NCBI RefSeq assembly: GCF_029846175.1
Contig: NZ_JARWAC010000009.1
Span: 1-64,000, forward strand
Direction: 5' to 3'
DNA from: Sphaerisporangium sp. TRM90804
Lineage (GTDB): Bacteria > Actinomycetota > Actinomycetes > Streptosporangiales > Streptosporangiaceae
Length of the DNA stretch: 64,000 bases
Positions 9,219 to 16,500 of this stretch are shown here, in pieces; the first letter of the stretch is position 1, and every line of letters begins with the position of its first letter. A program made the position numbers and the translations under genes. The notes below the pieces were generated by a model. The model was not told the DNA's origin and did not search any database. It saw only the letters and a program-made list of their open reading frames with translations.

Positions 9219-10000
9219 TGAGCACCCTGACCAGCCCGATCACGCCGCGCTCCACGCTCGCGGTGCTCGAACGCGCCCTCACCCTGTACCGGCGGCTGTG
9301 GCGCGCCTCGGCGTTCTCCTCCTTCCTGCTGCCCGTCATGTTCCTGGCCAGCATCGGCCTGGGCGTGGGCGGCCACATCGGCACCGTCGACGGCGTCGAG
9401 TACCTGTCGTGGATCGTCCCGGGGGTGCTCGTCTCCACCGCCTTCCAGATGGCCATCGGCGAGTGCACCTACCCGGTGTTCGGCGACTTCCGCTGGGTGC
9501 GCGCCTACCCCGCCATGAGCGCCACCCCGGTCCAGGTCGCCGACATGGTCGCCGGCTGGCTGCTGTACATCCTGATCCGCGCCCTGCTCGCGGTGCTGGT
9601 CTTCCTCGGCGTCACCTGGCTGTTCGGGGCGCTGCACTCGCCGTGGGCGCTGCTCACCCCGCTGGTGTGCGCCCTGGTGACGCTGGCCACGGCCGCCCCC
9701 ACCATGGCCTTCGCCGCCGGCATCCACCACGACGGCTACTTCGCGCTGCTGTTCCGCTTCGTCCTCATCCCCTCCACCCTGTTCGCCGGGGTGTTCTTCC
9801 CCGTCGACCAGCTCCCGGCCGCCGCCCGCCCGCTGGCCTACCTGTCGCCGCTGTGGCACGGCGTCGAGCTGTCCCGGGCGGCCACCCTGGGCGCCGCTCC
9901 CCCGTGGCCGATCGCCGCGCACACCGCCTACCTGCTGGCCTTCACCGCCGCCGGGGTGGCCTGGGCCGTGCACGCCTTCCGCAAGCGACTTCAGGACTGA
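9218..10000 (+). CDS. ABC-2 type permease (NodJ-like), first of two
   Basis: This 260-aa membrane protein has six predicted transmembrane segments in the ABC-2 layout (a first segment at SSFLLPVMFLASIGLGVGGHI and a last at AYLLAFTAAGVAWAV). The FPVDQLPAAARPLAYLSPLWHGVEL block before the last segments is typical of NodJ/DrrB permeases. The ATG overlaps the ATPase stop (TGATG), which supports coupling. Together with the next gene it probably forms a heterodimeric pore. Confidence 0.85.
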   Translation: MSTLTSPITPRSTLAVLERALTLYRRLWRASAFSSFLLPVMFLASIGLGVGGHIGTVDGVEYLSWIVPGVLVSTAFQMAIGECTYPVFGDFRWVRAYPAMSATPVQVADMVAGWLLYILIRALLAVLVFLGVTWLFGALHSPWALLTPLVCALVTLATAAPTMAFAAGIHHDGYFALLFRFVLIPSTLFAGVFFPVDQLPAAARPLAYLSPLWHGVELSRAATLGAAPPWPIAAHTAYLLAFTAAGVAWAVHAFRKRLQD

Positions 10001-10003
10001 CAC

Positions 10004-10819
10004 ATGGTGACCACGCTGATCGCCGCCCGCCTGTCGGCGGGCGCCATCGCCCCCGGCCGGGTCGGCGCGGTGATCTACCGCAACATCGGCGCGCTGCGCT
10101 CGGGCCCGGCCTACTGGGTGGTGCTGCTGTCGGGCTTCTTCGAGCCGCTGCTGTACCTGCTGTCCATCGGCGTCGGCGTCGGCGCGCTGGTGGGCACCAT
10201 CCCGCTCGACGGCCGCGCCCTGCCCTACGCCACCTTCGTGGCGCCCGCCATGCTCGCGGTCTCGGCCATGTCCGGCGCCCTGTCGGAGACCACCTTCAAC
10301 TTCTTCTTCAAGATGAAGTACGCCAAGACCTTCGAGGCGGTCCTGGCCACACCGGTGCGCCCGTTCGAGGTCGCGCTGGGCGAGCTGGGCTGGGCGATGA
10401 TCCGCGGCTCGGTGTACACCCTGCTGTTCCTGCTGGTCATGGTCGGCTTCGGCCTCACCACCCCGCTGTGGGCGCTGGCCGCGCTCCCCGCGACCCTGCT
10501 GGTCGGGCTGGCGTTCGGCTCGCTCGGCATGGCCGTCAGCACGCTGCTGCGCGGCTGGCAGGACTTCGACCTGATGACCACCGCCCAGTTCGCGCTCTTC
10601 CTGTTCTCCGGCACCTTCTCCCCCGTGGCCGAGTACCCCGCCGTTCTGCGCGTGGTCGTGCAGGCCACGCCGCTGTACCAGGCGGTCGAGCTGGTCCGCG
10701 GCCTGGCCCTGGGCGCGCCGAGCTGGGGTCTGCTCGGGCACGCCGCCTACCTGGCCGCCCTGACGGCCGCCGGGCTGCTGTTCGCCGCCCGCCGCCTGGA
10801 GCGCCTCCTGCTCCGCTGA
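10004..10819 (+). CDS. ABC-2 type permease (NodJ-like), second of two
   Basis: This 271-aa membrane protein is a paralogue of the preceding permease, with six hydrophobic segments. The conserved blocks are APAMLAVSAMSGALSETTFNFFFKMKYAKTFEA and FSPVAEYPAVLRVVVQATPLYQAVELVRGL. It begins 3 nt after the upstream stop and ends the operon. A hairpin (10879-10906) lies between it and the convergent MarR gene. Two unlike permeases with one ATPase is the usual NodIJJ-like exporter set. Confidence 0.87.
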   Translation: MVTTLIAARLSAGAIAPGRVGAVIYRNIGALRSGPAYWVVLLSGFFEPLLYLLSIGVGVGALVGTIPLDGRALPYATFVAPAMLAVSAMSGALSETTFNFFFKMKYAKTFEAVLATPVRPFEVALGELGWAMIRGSVYTLLFLLVMVGFGLTTPLWALAALPATLLVGLAFGSLGMAVSTLLRGWQDFDLMTTAQFALFLFSGTFSPVAEYPAVLRVVVQATPLYQAVELVRGLALGAPSWGLLGHAAYLAALTAAGLLFAARRLERLLLR

Positions 10820-10878
10820 CGGCCCCCGCCACCCCCCGTCGCCGCCACGGCACGCGGGCGGAAGGGCGACGGAGCCGG

Positions 10879-10906
10879 TGACCGGGCCGGGACTTCGGGC
10901 CGGTCA
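10879..10906. terminator. bidirectional terminator hairpin between convergent genes
   Basis: An 11-bp near-perfect inverted repeat (TGACCGGGCCG facing CGGGCCGGTCA, one mismatch, 6-nt loop) lies after the second permease. It includes the stop codon of the convergent MarR gene. There is no U-tract, which is common in actinobacteria. Confidence 0.5.
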
Positions 10907-11377
10907 GCGCCCCGGCTCTTCGGGGGTGCCGGTTCGCCGGTTGTGGTGATCCACCAGCCTGGCCAGCGATTCGGTCAACCCCTGTCGCTCCTGCGGTGAC
11001 AGCGGAGCCAGCAGTTCGTCCTGGCACTCGGCCAGCCGCTTCTCCAGTCGCCGCAGCTGCCGCCTGCCCGCCGGGGTCGGCGAGATGATGTTGCGCCGCC
11101 GGTCGGCGGGGTCGGGTGCGCGCTCGACCAGTCCGAGATCGGCGAGTTCGTTGATCGCCGCGACCATGTCGCTGAGGTGGATGCCACTACGGCGGCCCAG
11201 CGCGGCCTGGCTCGCCGGGCCGAAGTCCTCCAGCGTCGCCAGCAGGCGGTAGTGGTAGCCGCGGGCGCCGACGGAGGAGAACCCGTCGCCCACCAGGCGG
11301 TGCGCGTGGCCGGCGGTCTGGCCGAGCAGCCAGCTGGGCAGGCCCTCCCAGCGGGCGGGCGTCTCCTCGGTCTCCAT
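10904..11377 (-). CDS. MarR-family transcriptional regulator
   Basis: This 157-aa winged-helix protein carries the MarR recognition region (SQAALGRRSGIHLSDMVAAINEL, then a wing with VERAPDPADRRRNI) and dimerising helices at both ends. It is divergent from an NTF2-like gene, and two perfect palindromes lie in the shared region (11409-11425 and 11433-11457), so it very likely controls itself and that neighbour. It lacks an OhrR-type Cys; the ligand is unknown. Confidence 0.85.
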   Translation of the reverse strand: METEETPARWEGLPSWLLGQTAGHAHRLVGDGFSSVGARGYHYRLLATLEDFGPASQAALGRRSGIHLSDMVAAINELADLGLVERAPDPADRRRNIISPTPAGRRQLRRLEKRLAECQDELLAPLSPQERQGLTESLARLVDHHNRRTGTPEEPGR

Positions 11378-11408
11378 GCGGCAAGTCTAACTAGTCGTTT
11401 GGCGCACT

Positions 11409-11457
11409 AACGATATGTTATCGTTCGTCGAGTAAACGTTAGTCACGCGAACGTTTA
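11409..11457. promoter_or_regulatory. two palindromic operators for the MarR regulator
   Basis: Site 1 is AACGATA-TGT-TATCGTT (11409-11425), a perfect 7-bp inverted repeat. Site 2 has perfect 8-bp arms, TAAACGTT at 11433-11440 and AACGTTTA at 11450-11457. Both contain an AACG/CGTT core. They lie in the divergent promoter region of the MarR and NTF2-like genes. Confidence 0.6.
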
Positions 11458-11506
11458 TTGAGCGAACGTGTTTCCCTGGAACTCGGACAGCCACCTGGAG
11501 ATCGAC

Positions 11507-11938
11507 ATGACCGCAACCGAAACCCTGATCCGCGTCCTCGCCGACCGCGCCGAACTGGCCGACCTGGTCGCCCGTCACAGCCTTTGGGTCGACGAGCGCC
11601 GCCACGACGAGACCGACCGGCTGTTCACCGAGGACGTCGTCGTGAAGTCCCCCCGCGGGCAGGCCCACGGCATCAGGGAACTCAACGAGCTGGTGAGCGC
11701 GCACCGCGTGTACGCCCGCACTCTGCACAACAAGTGCAACCTCGTCATCGAGGTCGACGGCGAGACCGCCACGGTGCGGGCCCATGACGTCGCCGTCTTC
11801 GTCATCGACGACAAGACCGAGGCCCTGGCGGCCGGGATCCACCGCTACAGAGCGCGCCGCACCGAGGACGGCTGGCGCTTCGACCGCCTGGAGATCACCC
11901 CGATCGCCTTGACCGAAGCCCTGGCCCGGGCCCTTTAA
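11507..11938 (+). CDS. SnoaL/NTF2-like protein
   Basis: This 143-aa protein has the NTF2-like cone fold pattern: an N-terminal helix with RAELADLVARHSLWVDERRHDETDRLFTEDVVV, then a four-strand sheet with the HDVAVFVIDDKT and GIHRYRARRTEDGWRFDRLEI strands. SnoaL-like proteins act as small isomerases, hydratases or scaffolds; no specific reaction can be assigned. The ATG at 11507 is chosen because TGGAG lies just upstream; an in-frame GTG at 11468 is less likely. It is probably the target of the adjacent MarR regulator. Confidence 0.75.
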   Translation: MTATETLIRVLADRAELADLVARHSLWVDERRHDETDRLFTEDVVVKSPRGQAHGIRELNELVSAHRVYARTLHNKCNLVIEVDGETATVRAHDVAVFVIDDKTEALAAGIHRYRARRTEDGWRFDRLEITPIALTEALARAL

Positions 11939-11948
11939 GATCGCGCCG

Positions 11949-12017
11949 GCACAGGACGGGGCCTGTGCTCACCCCGTCACCGAAGACGCCTCCCCGCCTC
12001 GGCCCGGAGGCGTCTTC
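11949..12017 (+). terminator. two hairpins after the NTF2-like gene
   Basis: The first stem is GCACAGG/CCTGTGC (11949-11955 with 11962-11968). The second is a perfect 12-bp stem, GAAGACGCCTCC/GGAGGCGTCTTC (11982-11993 with 12006-12017). They begin 11 nt after the stop codon and probably terminate transcription. Confidence 0.6.
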
Positions 12018-12182
12018 GCCAGGGCCGGCGCGGCTCACCGCGCCGGCCGCGCATGCTTCGCACGGCCTCGACGCCCGGCCGGCGAACGGGCAGCCGCGTC
12101 TTCGGCAGGGCCGGGGCAGCTCGCCGCACCGGCCGCGGATGCCCCGCACGGCCTCGACGCCCGGCCGGCGAACGGGCAGGCG
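12011..12182. repeat. 86-bp direct tandem duplication in a gene-free stretch
   Basis: Two units of 86 bp (12011-12096 and 12097-12182) share most positions, including an identical 34-bp segment at 12060-12093 and 12146-12179. The stretch 11939-12248 holds no convincing gene, only the hairpins and this duplication. Each unit contains CCGGCCGGCG-type self-complementary sequence. Confidence 0.75.
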
Positions 12183-12248
12183 TCCCCGCGGCCCGTGGTG
12201 ATCACCACATCGGCGATGCGCGTCATGCCGGCGGCACGTCACAGGTCG

Positions 12249-13991
12249 TCACGGCGCGGAGGCTCCGGTGTCCAGGTGGCCCAGGACGGGCGGCTCGCCG
12301 GTGGCCGGGTCGGCGTGGACCAGGCGGGTGGAGCCGTCGGGCAGGGCCTCCTCCCGCCACCCCCGCGGCCACGATCGCCGGGAGCTGACAGCCGCGCGCC
12401 CGGTCGCCTCCCACAGGGCCGGCGCGGTCGCGAACGCGGCGTCCCGGAAGGAGGCCGCGCCGGCGAACCGCGCCTGGCGGAAGACGGCCTCGCCGGTGAA
12501 CACGGCCTCGCCGAACAGCGCCTCCGCCGCGAACGCCGCCGCGCGGAACACGGCCCGATCGTGAAAGGCGGTGCGGCTGAACAGCGCCATCCCGGTGAAC
12601 TCGGCGCCGCGGAAGTCGGCGCGCAGGGCGAACACGGCCTCACGGAACAGCGCCTCGTCTTCGAACACGGCCTGTTCGAACCCCGCCTTGTGACCGGCGT
12701 CCCGCCAGTTCGCCGTCCCCCGGAAGACGGCCCCGGAGAACACGGCCCGGTCGCCGAACGTCGCTCCGCCGAAGCGCGCGAACCCGGTGAACGTGGCCTC
12801 GTCGAACGCGGCCCGGCGCATCCGGCAGTCGTTGAAGTCCAGCTTCACCAGGTACGCGCCGGTGAGGTCCAGGTCGATGCCGGGCCAGAACGTGGCCGGC
12901 GGCACCGGCTCGGACCTGCTCCAGCGCAGGTGGTTTCCCAGGATCCGCTGGGCCGTGGCCCGCACCTGCAGCTCCTGCGCGTCCAGGGACACCCCGCCCG
13001 CCTCACCCCGCCCCGGCCCCGCCGAACCGCCCGCCTTCCACCCCGCGCCCGCAGAGCCGTTGGCCTCCCACTCCGGGCCCACGGCGTCGCCCGCCTTTCC
13101 CTGCTCCGCGCTCGCGGGGCCGCCTGCCTTCCTCCGCTCGGGGTAGGCAGGGGCGCCCGCCTTCCCCTGCTCCGCGCTCGCGGGGCCGCCCGCTTTCCTC
13201 CGCTCGGGGTACGCGGGGCCACCCGCTTTTTTTCGCTCGGGGCCCGGAGGGCTGCCCGCCTTTCCCTCCGGTCCCTCCGCCTTCACCGGCGCCGGCGACG
13301 GGCCCGCGGGATGTTCCGCCGCCTGTGACCCCGGTTCGGCGGCCGGCGGCGGCATGCGCAGATAGGCGCAGATCACGTCGACGACCGTCTGGCGCTGCTC
13401 GGGCGTGTCCTGGGCGACCCGCTCCAGAGCGTGCAGCCCGGCCAGGCGCACGGCGGCCTTGTCGTGCCCGAGCTGGTCGGCCGCCTTGGTGTACAGCTCG
13501 GTCACGCGCCGCTCGCCGGCGTCGTACTCCTGGTAGGCCTGCGTGCGCTCCCCCAGCCACTGGCGTCGCACGCCGAGCAGCAACGCCACCAGGCCGGCGG
13601 CGCCGGCCCCCACCGTCAGCCCCGTCTTCACCGCGTCCAGCCGCAGCTCCACCCGCCGGGCCGCGTCCGGCGCCGCGTCGGCCAGCGACAGCAGGACCGC
13701 CGTGGAGCCCCACATGGACACCACGATGATCACGACGCCGGCGAGGACCCACCACCACGACAGCACGCGCAGCGTCCCGCGGCCCGAGGGCCGAGGCCGG
13801 CCCAGGACCATCCCGGCGCCCGCGGCCGCCAGCACCAGGGCCGCCAGCAGCAGCACACCCGGCAGCGGCACGTACCGCGCCGGCTCCGGCGCCCGCGCCC
13901 ACCCGGCCGCCAGCGCGGCCACCGCCGCCACCCCCGCCGCGCCCAGCGCCCCCACACCGGCCGCCCGGCGTCCACGCCCCCGCTCCCTCAT
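12249..13991 (-). CDS. membrane-anchored pentapeptide-repeat protein
   Basis: This 580-aa protein has four parts. (1) The N-terminal third has two pairs of transmembrane helices (about residues 10-55 and 75-150). (2) The soluble stretch LTKAADQLGHDKAAVRLAGLHALERVAQ-like (reads YTKAADQLGHDKAAVRL) is typical of actinobacterial pentapeptide membrane proteins. (3) The Ala/Gly/Pro linker (about 255-345) is built of 11-residue repeats (PERRKAGGPAY/S type). (4) The C-terminal pentapeptide-repeat block with AxFxxAxF periodicity (about 390-530) is expected to fold as a right-handed quadrilateral beta helix. ATG 13991 is chosen because the first membrane helix follows. The function is unknown. Confidence 0.8.
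   Translation of the reverse strand: MRERGRGRRAAGVGALGAAGVAAVAALAAGWARAPEPARYVPLPGVLLLAALVLAAAGAGMVLGRPRPSGRGTLRVLSWWWVLAGVVIIVVSMWGSTAVLLSLADAAPDAARRVELRLDAVKTGLTVGAGAAGLVALLLGVRRQWLGERTQAYQEYDAGERRVTELYTKAADQLGHDKAAVRLAGLHALERVAQDTPEQRQTVVDVICAYLRMPPPAAEPGSQAAEHPAGPSPAPVKAEGPEGKAGSPPGPERKKAGGPAYPERRKAGGPASAEQGKAGAPAYPERRKAGGPASAEQGKAGDAVGPEWEANGSAGAGWKAGGSAGPGRGEAGGVSLDAQELQVRATAQRILGNHLRWSRSEPVPPATFWPGIDLDLTGAYLVKLDFNDCRMRRAAFDEATFTGFARFGGATFGDRAVFSGAVFRGTANWRDAGHKAGFEQAVFEDEALFREAVFALRADFRGAEFTGMALFSRTAFHDRAVFRAAAFAAEALFGEAVFTGEAVFRQARFAGAASFRDAAFATAPALWEATGRAAVSSRRSWPRGWREEALPDGSTRLVHADPATGEPPVLGHLDTGASAP
13091..13245. repeat. 33/66-bp tandem repeats coding for the linker of the pentapeptide protein
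   Basis: A 66-bp unit (for example copies beginning at 13101 and 13167) is made of two 33-bp subunits. They encode the alternating 11-mers YPERRKAGGPA and SAEQGKAGAPA. At least four subunits are clear, with degenerate ones on both sides. Such repeats change copy number readily. Confidence 0.75.
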
Positions 13992-14040
13992 GGGGGCAAC
14001 TCCAACACAACTCCCCCGGATCCTCCAGACCTGGGCGCCG

Positions 14041-14352
14041 GGCTGCTGCCGTCCCGCCTGGGGCATGGCCGGGCTCGCGGTGCTGCTGTTCGGCGCCCTG
14101 CCCCGGCTGTCGGTCACGCTCGCCTGGGCAGCACCGGCCGCCGCCATCGCCCTCGGCCCGCTCGGCGACGTCATCGGCCTGCCCGGCTCGGTACGCGACC
14201 TGTCCCCCTTCAGCCACGCCCCCGCCGTCACCGCCGCGGCCGTCACCGCCGCGGGCGTCACCGCCGGCCCGATCGTGGCGCTGGCGGCGATAGCGGCGGC
14301 CCTGACCGCCGCGGGTCTCCTCCTGTTCCGCCGCCGCGACCTGACCCCCTGA
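14041..14352 (+). pseudogene. C-terminal remnant of a large ABC-2 exporter permease
   Basis: The frame from about 14041 to the TGA at 14350-14352 encodes about 103 residues with two hydrophobic helices, then GLPGSVRDLSPFSHAP, another helix pair and a basic end FRRRDLTP. This matches the end of the 500-plus-residue permeases of actinobacterial antibiotic exporters (the LSPF-H-P motif followed by a helix and RRRD). Everything upstream is missing: the pentapeptide gene starts at 13991 on the other strand. No start or RBS fits. I read it as a decayed gene whose 5' part was deleted. The following 14353-14519 shows no recognisable gene. Confidence 0.6.
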
Positions 14353-14519
14353 GACCCGCCGGGCCGTCCATCCCCCGAGGCCGGCCCCCACCATGGACGG
14401 TCCCGTCGTGGACGACCGCGATACGGGCCGGGCAGGCCGTCGCCTCGAAGAGCGTGATGGCACGCGTCGCGGCGCGCCCGGCGACGAAGAGGCCCTGGCC
14501 GAGCGCCCGGACCGTGGGT

Positions 14520-15269
14520 TCAGGAGGTGCGGCGGCGGAACATGGTGGCCGAGGCCGTCATCCCCACCGCGACGATGCCCGCGCACCATGCCAGCGCCAG
14601 CCACGGCGCCGCGCCCACGGGCTGGTCGAGCAGCAGGCCGCGCAGCGCCTCGATCACCGGGGTGATCGGCTGGTTCTCCGCGAAGCCGTGGATCCACGAC
14701 GGCATGGTCTGCACCGGAACGAACCCGCTGGAGGGGTAGGGCAGGAAGGCGATGAAGAAGGTGAAGCCGCTGGCCGCCTCCGGCGACTTGGCCAGCAACC
14801 CGACCGCCGCGCCCACCCACGAGATCGCCAGGATGAACGCCAGCAGTACCGCTGCGGCGGCCAGCAGCCCGGGGAAGGTGGCCTGGGAGCGGAAGCCGAT
14901 CGCCGTGGCCACCCCGAAGACCAGGGCCGACGCCGCCAGGTTGCGCGCCAGGGACGCCGTGACGTGGCCGACGAGGATCGCGGTGGGGCTGACGTCCAGC
15001 GACCGGAACCGGTCGATGATGCCGCCGGTCATGTCCTGGGTGACACGGATGGCGGTGTTGCCCGCGCCGAAGCCCGCGCACAGCACCAGCACCCCCGGGA
15101 CGACGTACTGCACGTACGCGCCGCCGCCTCCGGTGTTCACCGCGCCGCCGAACAGGAACACGAAGATCAGCATCATCAGCACCGGCAACGCCAGCGAGGT
15201 GATGAGCGCGTCGACGTTGCGGACGCTCAGCCGCAGCGAACGGTCGATCATGGCCAGCGAGTCAGACAC
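14520..15269 (-). CDS. ABC-2 type permease, DrrB-like
   Basis: This 249-aa permease has six transmembrane segments. DrrB hallmarks are RSLRLSVRNVDALITSLALPVLMML at the first helix, the QDMTGGIIDRFRSLDVSP loop and the late FAENQPITPVIEALRGLL block. The start is GTG 15269 with AGGAG 8 nt upstream, in preference to an in-frame ATG at 15311. It lies downstream of the ATPase gene at 15459-16421 in the same direction, separated by a duplicated leader with a 34-codon relic ORF. The pair is a daunorubicin-resistance-type exporter; the substrate is unknown. Confidence 0.88.
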   Translation of the reverse strand: MSDSLAMIDRSLRLSVRNVDALITSLALPVLMMLIFVFLFGGAVNTGGGGAYVQYVVPGVLVLCAGFGAGNTAIRVTQDMTGGIIDRFRSLDVSPTAILVGHVTASLARNLAASALVFGVATAIGFRSQATFPGLLAAAAVLLAFILAISWVGAAVGLLAKSPEAASGFTFFIAFLPYPSSGFVPVQTMPSWIHGFAENQPITPVIEALRGLLLDQPVGAAPWLALAWCAGIVAVGMTASATMFRRRTS

Positions 15270-15457
15270 GGCGGTGCTCCTGCGGCGGCGTGGGCGAGGT
15301 GAGAAGCGCATCGGCGGCGCGGAGGAACAACGGCGAACGGCCGATCACGGGCCGAGGGTCAGACACGGGGGTGCTCCTGCGGCGGCGTGGGCGAGGTGAT
15401 GCGCGCGCCGGCGGCGCGGGGGGCGGGCCGAGGTGAACGGCCGGTCGCGGCCGAGGG
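15261..15457. repeat. about 100-bp tandem duplication of the permease leader
   Basis: Unit A (15261-15357, 97 bp) and unit B (15358-15457, 100 bp) both begin GTCAGACACGG and share the following 30 bp nearly exactly. Their ends also align (GAACGGCCG.TC.CGG). A third junction, GTCAGACATGG at 15458, is the end of the ATPase gene. Each unit carries one ribosome-binding site and one GTG. Confidence 0.75.
15262..15366 (-). pseudogene. 34-codon relic of a second DrrB permease start
   Basis: The GTG at 15366 is preceded by the same AGGAGCACC leader as the real permease. It reads 34 codons that resemble the permease N-terminus (VSD....I.RS...DAL.TS pattern with one gap), then runs into the duplicated leader and ends at a TGA inside the first codons of the true gene. 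It is either the left-over 5' end of a second permease joined by deletion, or the product of a tandem duplication of the leader. It would be translated upstream of and overlapping the permease start. Confidence 0.5.
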
Positions 15458-15458
15458 G

Positions 15459-16421
15459 TCAGACATGGCTTGGTTCCTTGGCGTTGTGGCCGGTCAGGGT
15501 CATGAACACGTCGTCCAGGCTCGCGGTGTGGACCGCGAAGCGGTCGACCAGGCGGCGGGAGGGGTCCACGCCGTCCAGCAGGTCGCGCACGTCCTGGGCC
15601 GTGCCGGTGGTGGACACGCCGATCAGCAGGCGGCCGGGGTCGCGCCGCACGATCCGCGGCTCCAGCAGCGCCGCCACCCGCTCGTAGGCCTCCGGGCCCG
15701 CCAGCGTGAGGTCCAGGCGTTCTCCGGCCACGCGCTGCTTCAGCTGCGCCGCGGTGCCCTCGGCGACGAGCCGGCCCCCGTCGATGACGGCGATCTGGCC
15801 GGCCAGGCGGTCGGCCTCCTCCAGGTACTGCGTGGTGAGGAAGACGGTCACCCCCGAGCCGGCCAGCTCGGTGACGATGTCCCAGACCTCCTGGCGGCTG
15901 CGCGGATCCAGGCCGGTCGTCGGCTCGTCCAGGAAGATCACCGACGGCTCGCCGACCAGCGAGGCGGCCAGGTCCAGACGGCGCCGCATGCCGCCGGAGT
16001 AGGTCGACACGCGGCGGCCGGCCGCCTCGGCCAGGCCGAACCGGGCCAGCAGCTCGACGGCGCGGCCCCGGGCCCCCGCGCGAGGCAGGCCCCACAGCCG
16101 GGCCATCATGCGCAGGTTCTCGCTGCCGGTCAGCTCCTCGTCCAGCGCCGCGAACTGCCCGGTGAGGCTGATCGCGCGCCGCACCCGCGACCGCTCGCCG
16201 ACCACGTCGTGCCCGGCCACCCGCGCCCGCCCGGCGTCGGGGGCCAGCAGCGTGGCCAGGATGCGCACGGTGGTCGTCTTGCCCGCGCCGTTCGGCCCGA
16301 GCAGGGCGAACACGCTCCCCCGCCGGACGGCCAGGTCGAGGCCGTCCAGCACGCGCACCGCCCCGTAGGACTTGCCGAGCCCGTGCGCCTGGACGGCCCA
16401 TTCGTCTTCGTCGTGGTCCAC
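15459..16421 (-). CDS. ABC transporter ATP-binding protein, DrrA family
   Basis: This 320-aa ATPase has Walker A GPNGAGKT at 42-49, signature YSGGMRRRLDLA, Walker B VIFLDEPTTGLD, LTTQYLEEADRLA (Gln replaces the switch His in the LTTQY motif, the normal DrrA variant) and the DrrA-type C-terminal domain ending VFMTLTGHNA. The GTG at 16421 is chosen for its AAGGGGG box. It is divergent from a TetR regulator, with three 21-bp-spaced repeats between them, so it is very likely repressed by that protein. It pairs with the DrrB-like permease downstream. Confidence 0.92.
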   Translation of the reverse strand: MDHDEDEWAVQAHGLGKSYGAVRVLDGLDLAVRRGSVFALLGPNGAGKTTTVRILATLLAPDAGRARVAGHDVVGERSRVRRAISLTGQFAALDEELTGSENLRMMARLWGLPRAGARGRAVELLARFGLAEAAGRRVSTYSGGMRRRLDLAASLVGEPSVIFLDEPTTGLDPRSRQEVWDIVTELAGSGVTVFLTTQYLEEADRLAGQIAVIDGGRLVAEGTAAQLKQRVAGERLDLTLAGPEAYERVAALLEPRIVRRDPGRLLIGVSTTGTAQDVRDLLDGVDPSRRLVDRFAVHTASLDDVFMTLTGHNAKEPSHV

Positions 16422-16434
16422 TCCGCACCCCCTT

Positions 16435-16485
16435 CTGCGTATGCCATACACGCTACTGCGTGGACCATACACGGTACTGCGTATG
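16435..16485. promoter_or_regulatory. operator array with 21-bp period
   Basis: An 18-bp unit of the form CTGCGT....CCATACACG occurs at 16435-16452 and 16456-16473, and a third partial copy CTGCGTATG sits at 16477-16485. The 21-bp period is two helical turns, placing all copies on one DNA face. Half-sites CATAC and GTATG also give local dyad symmetry. It lies between the DrrA-like gene and the divergent TetR gene. Confidence 0.6.
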
Positions 16486-16500
16486 TCGTAAACTCCCCCC

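Noticed and set aside
14353-14519. Possible minus-strand gene fragment (TVRALGQGLFVAGRAATR-like)
   Set aside because: Too short, without start or stop context or recognisable homology.
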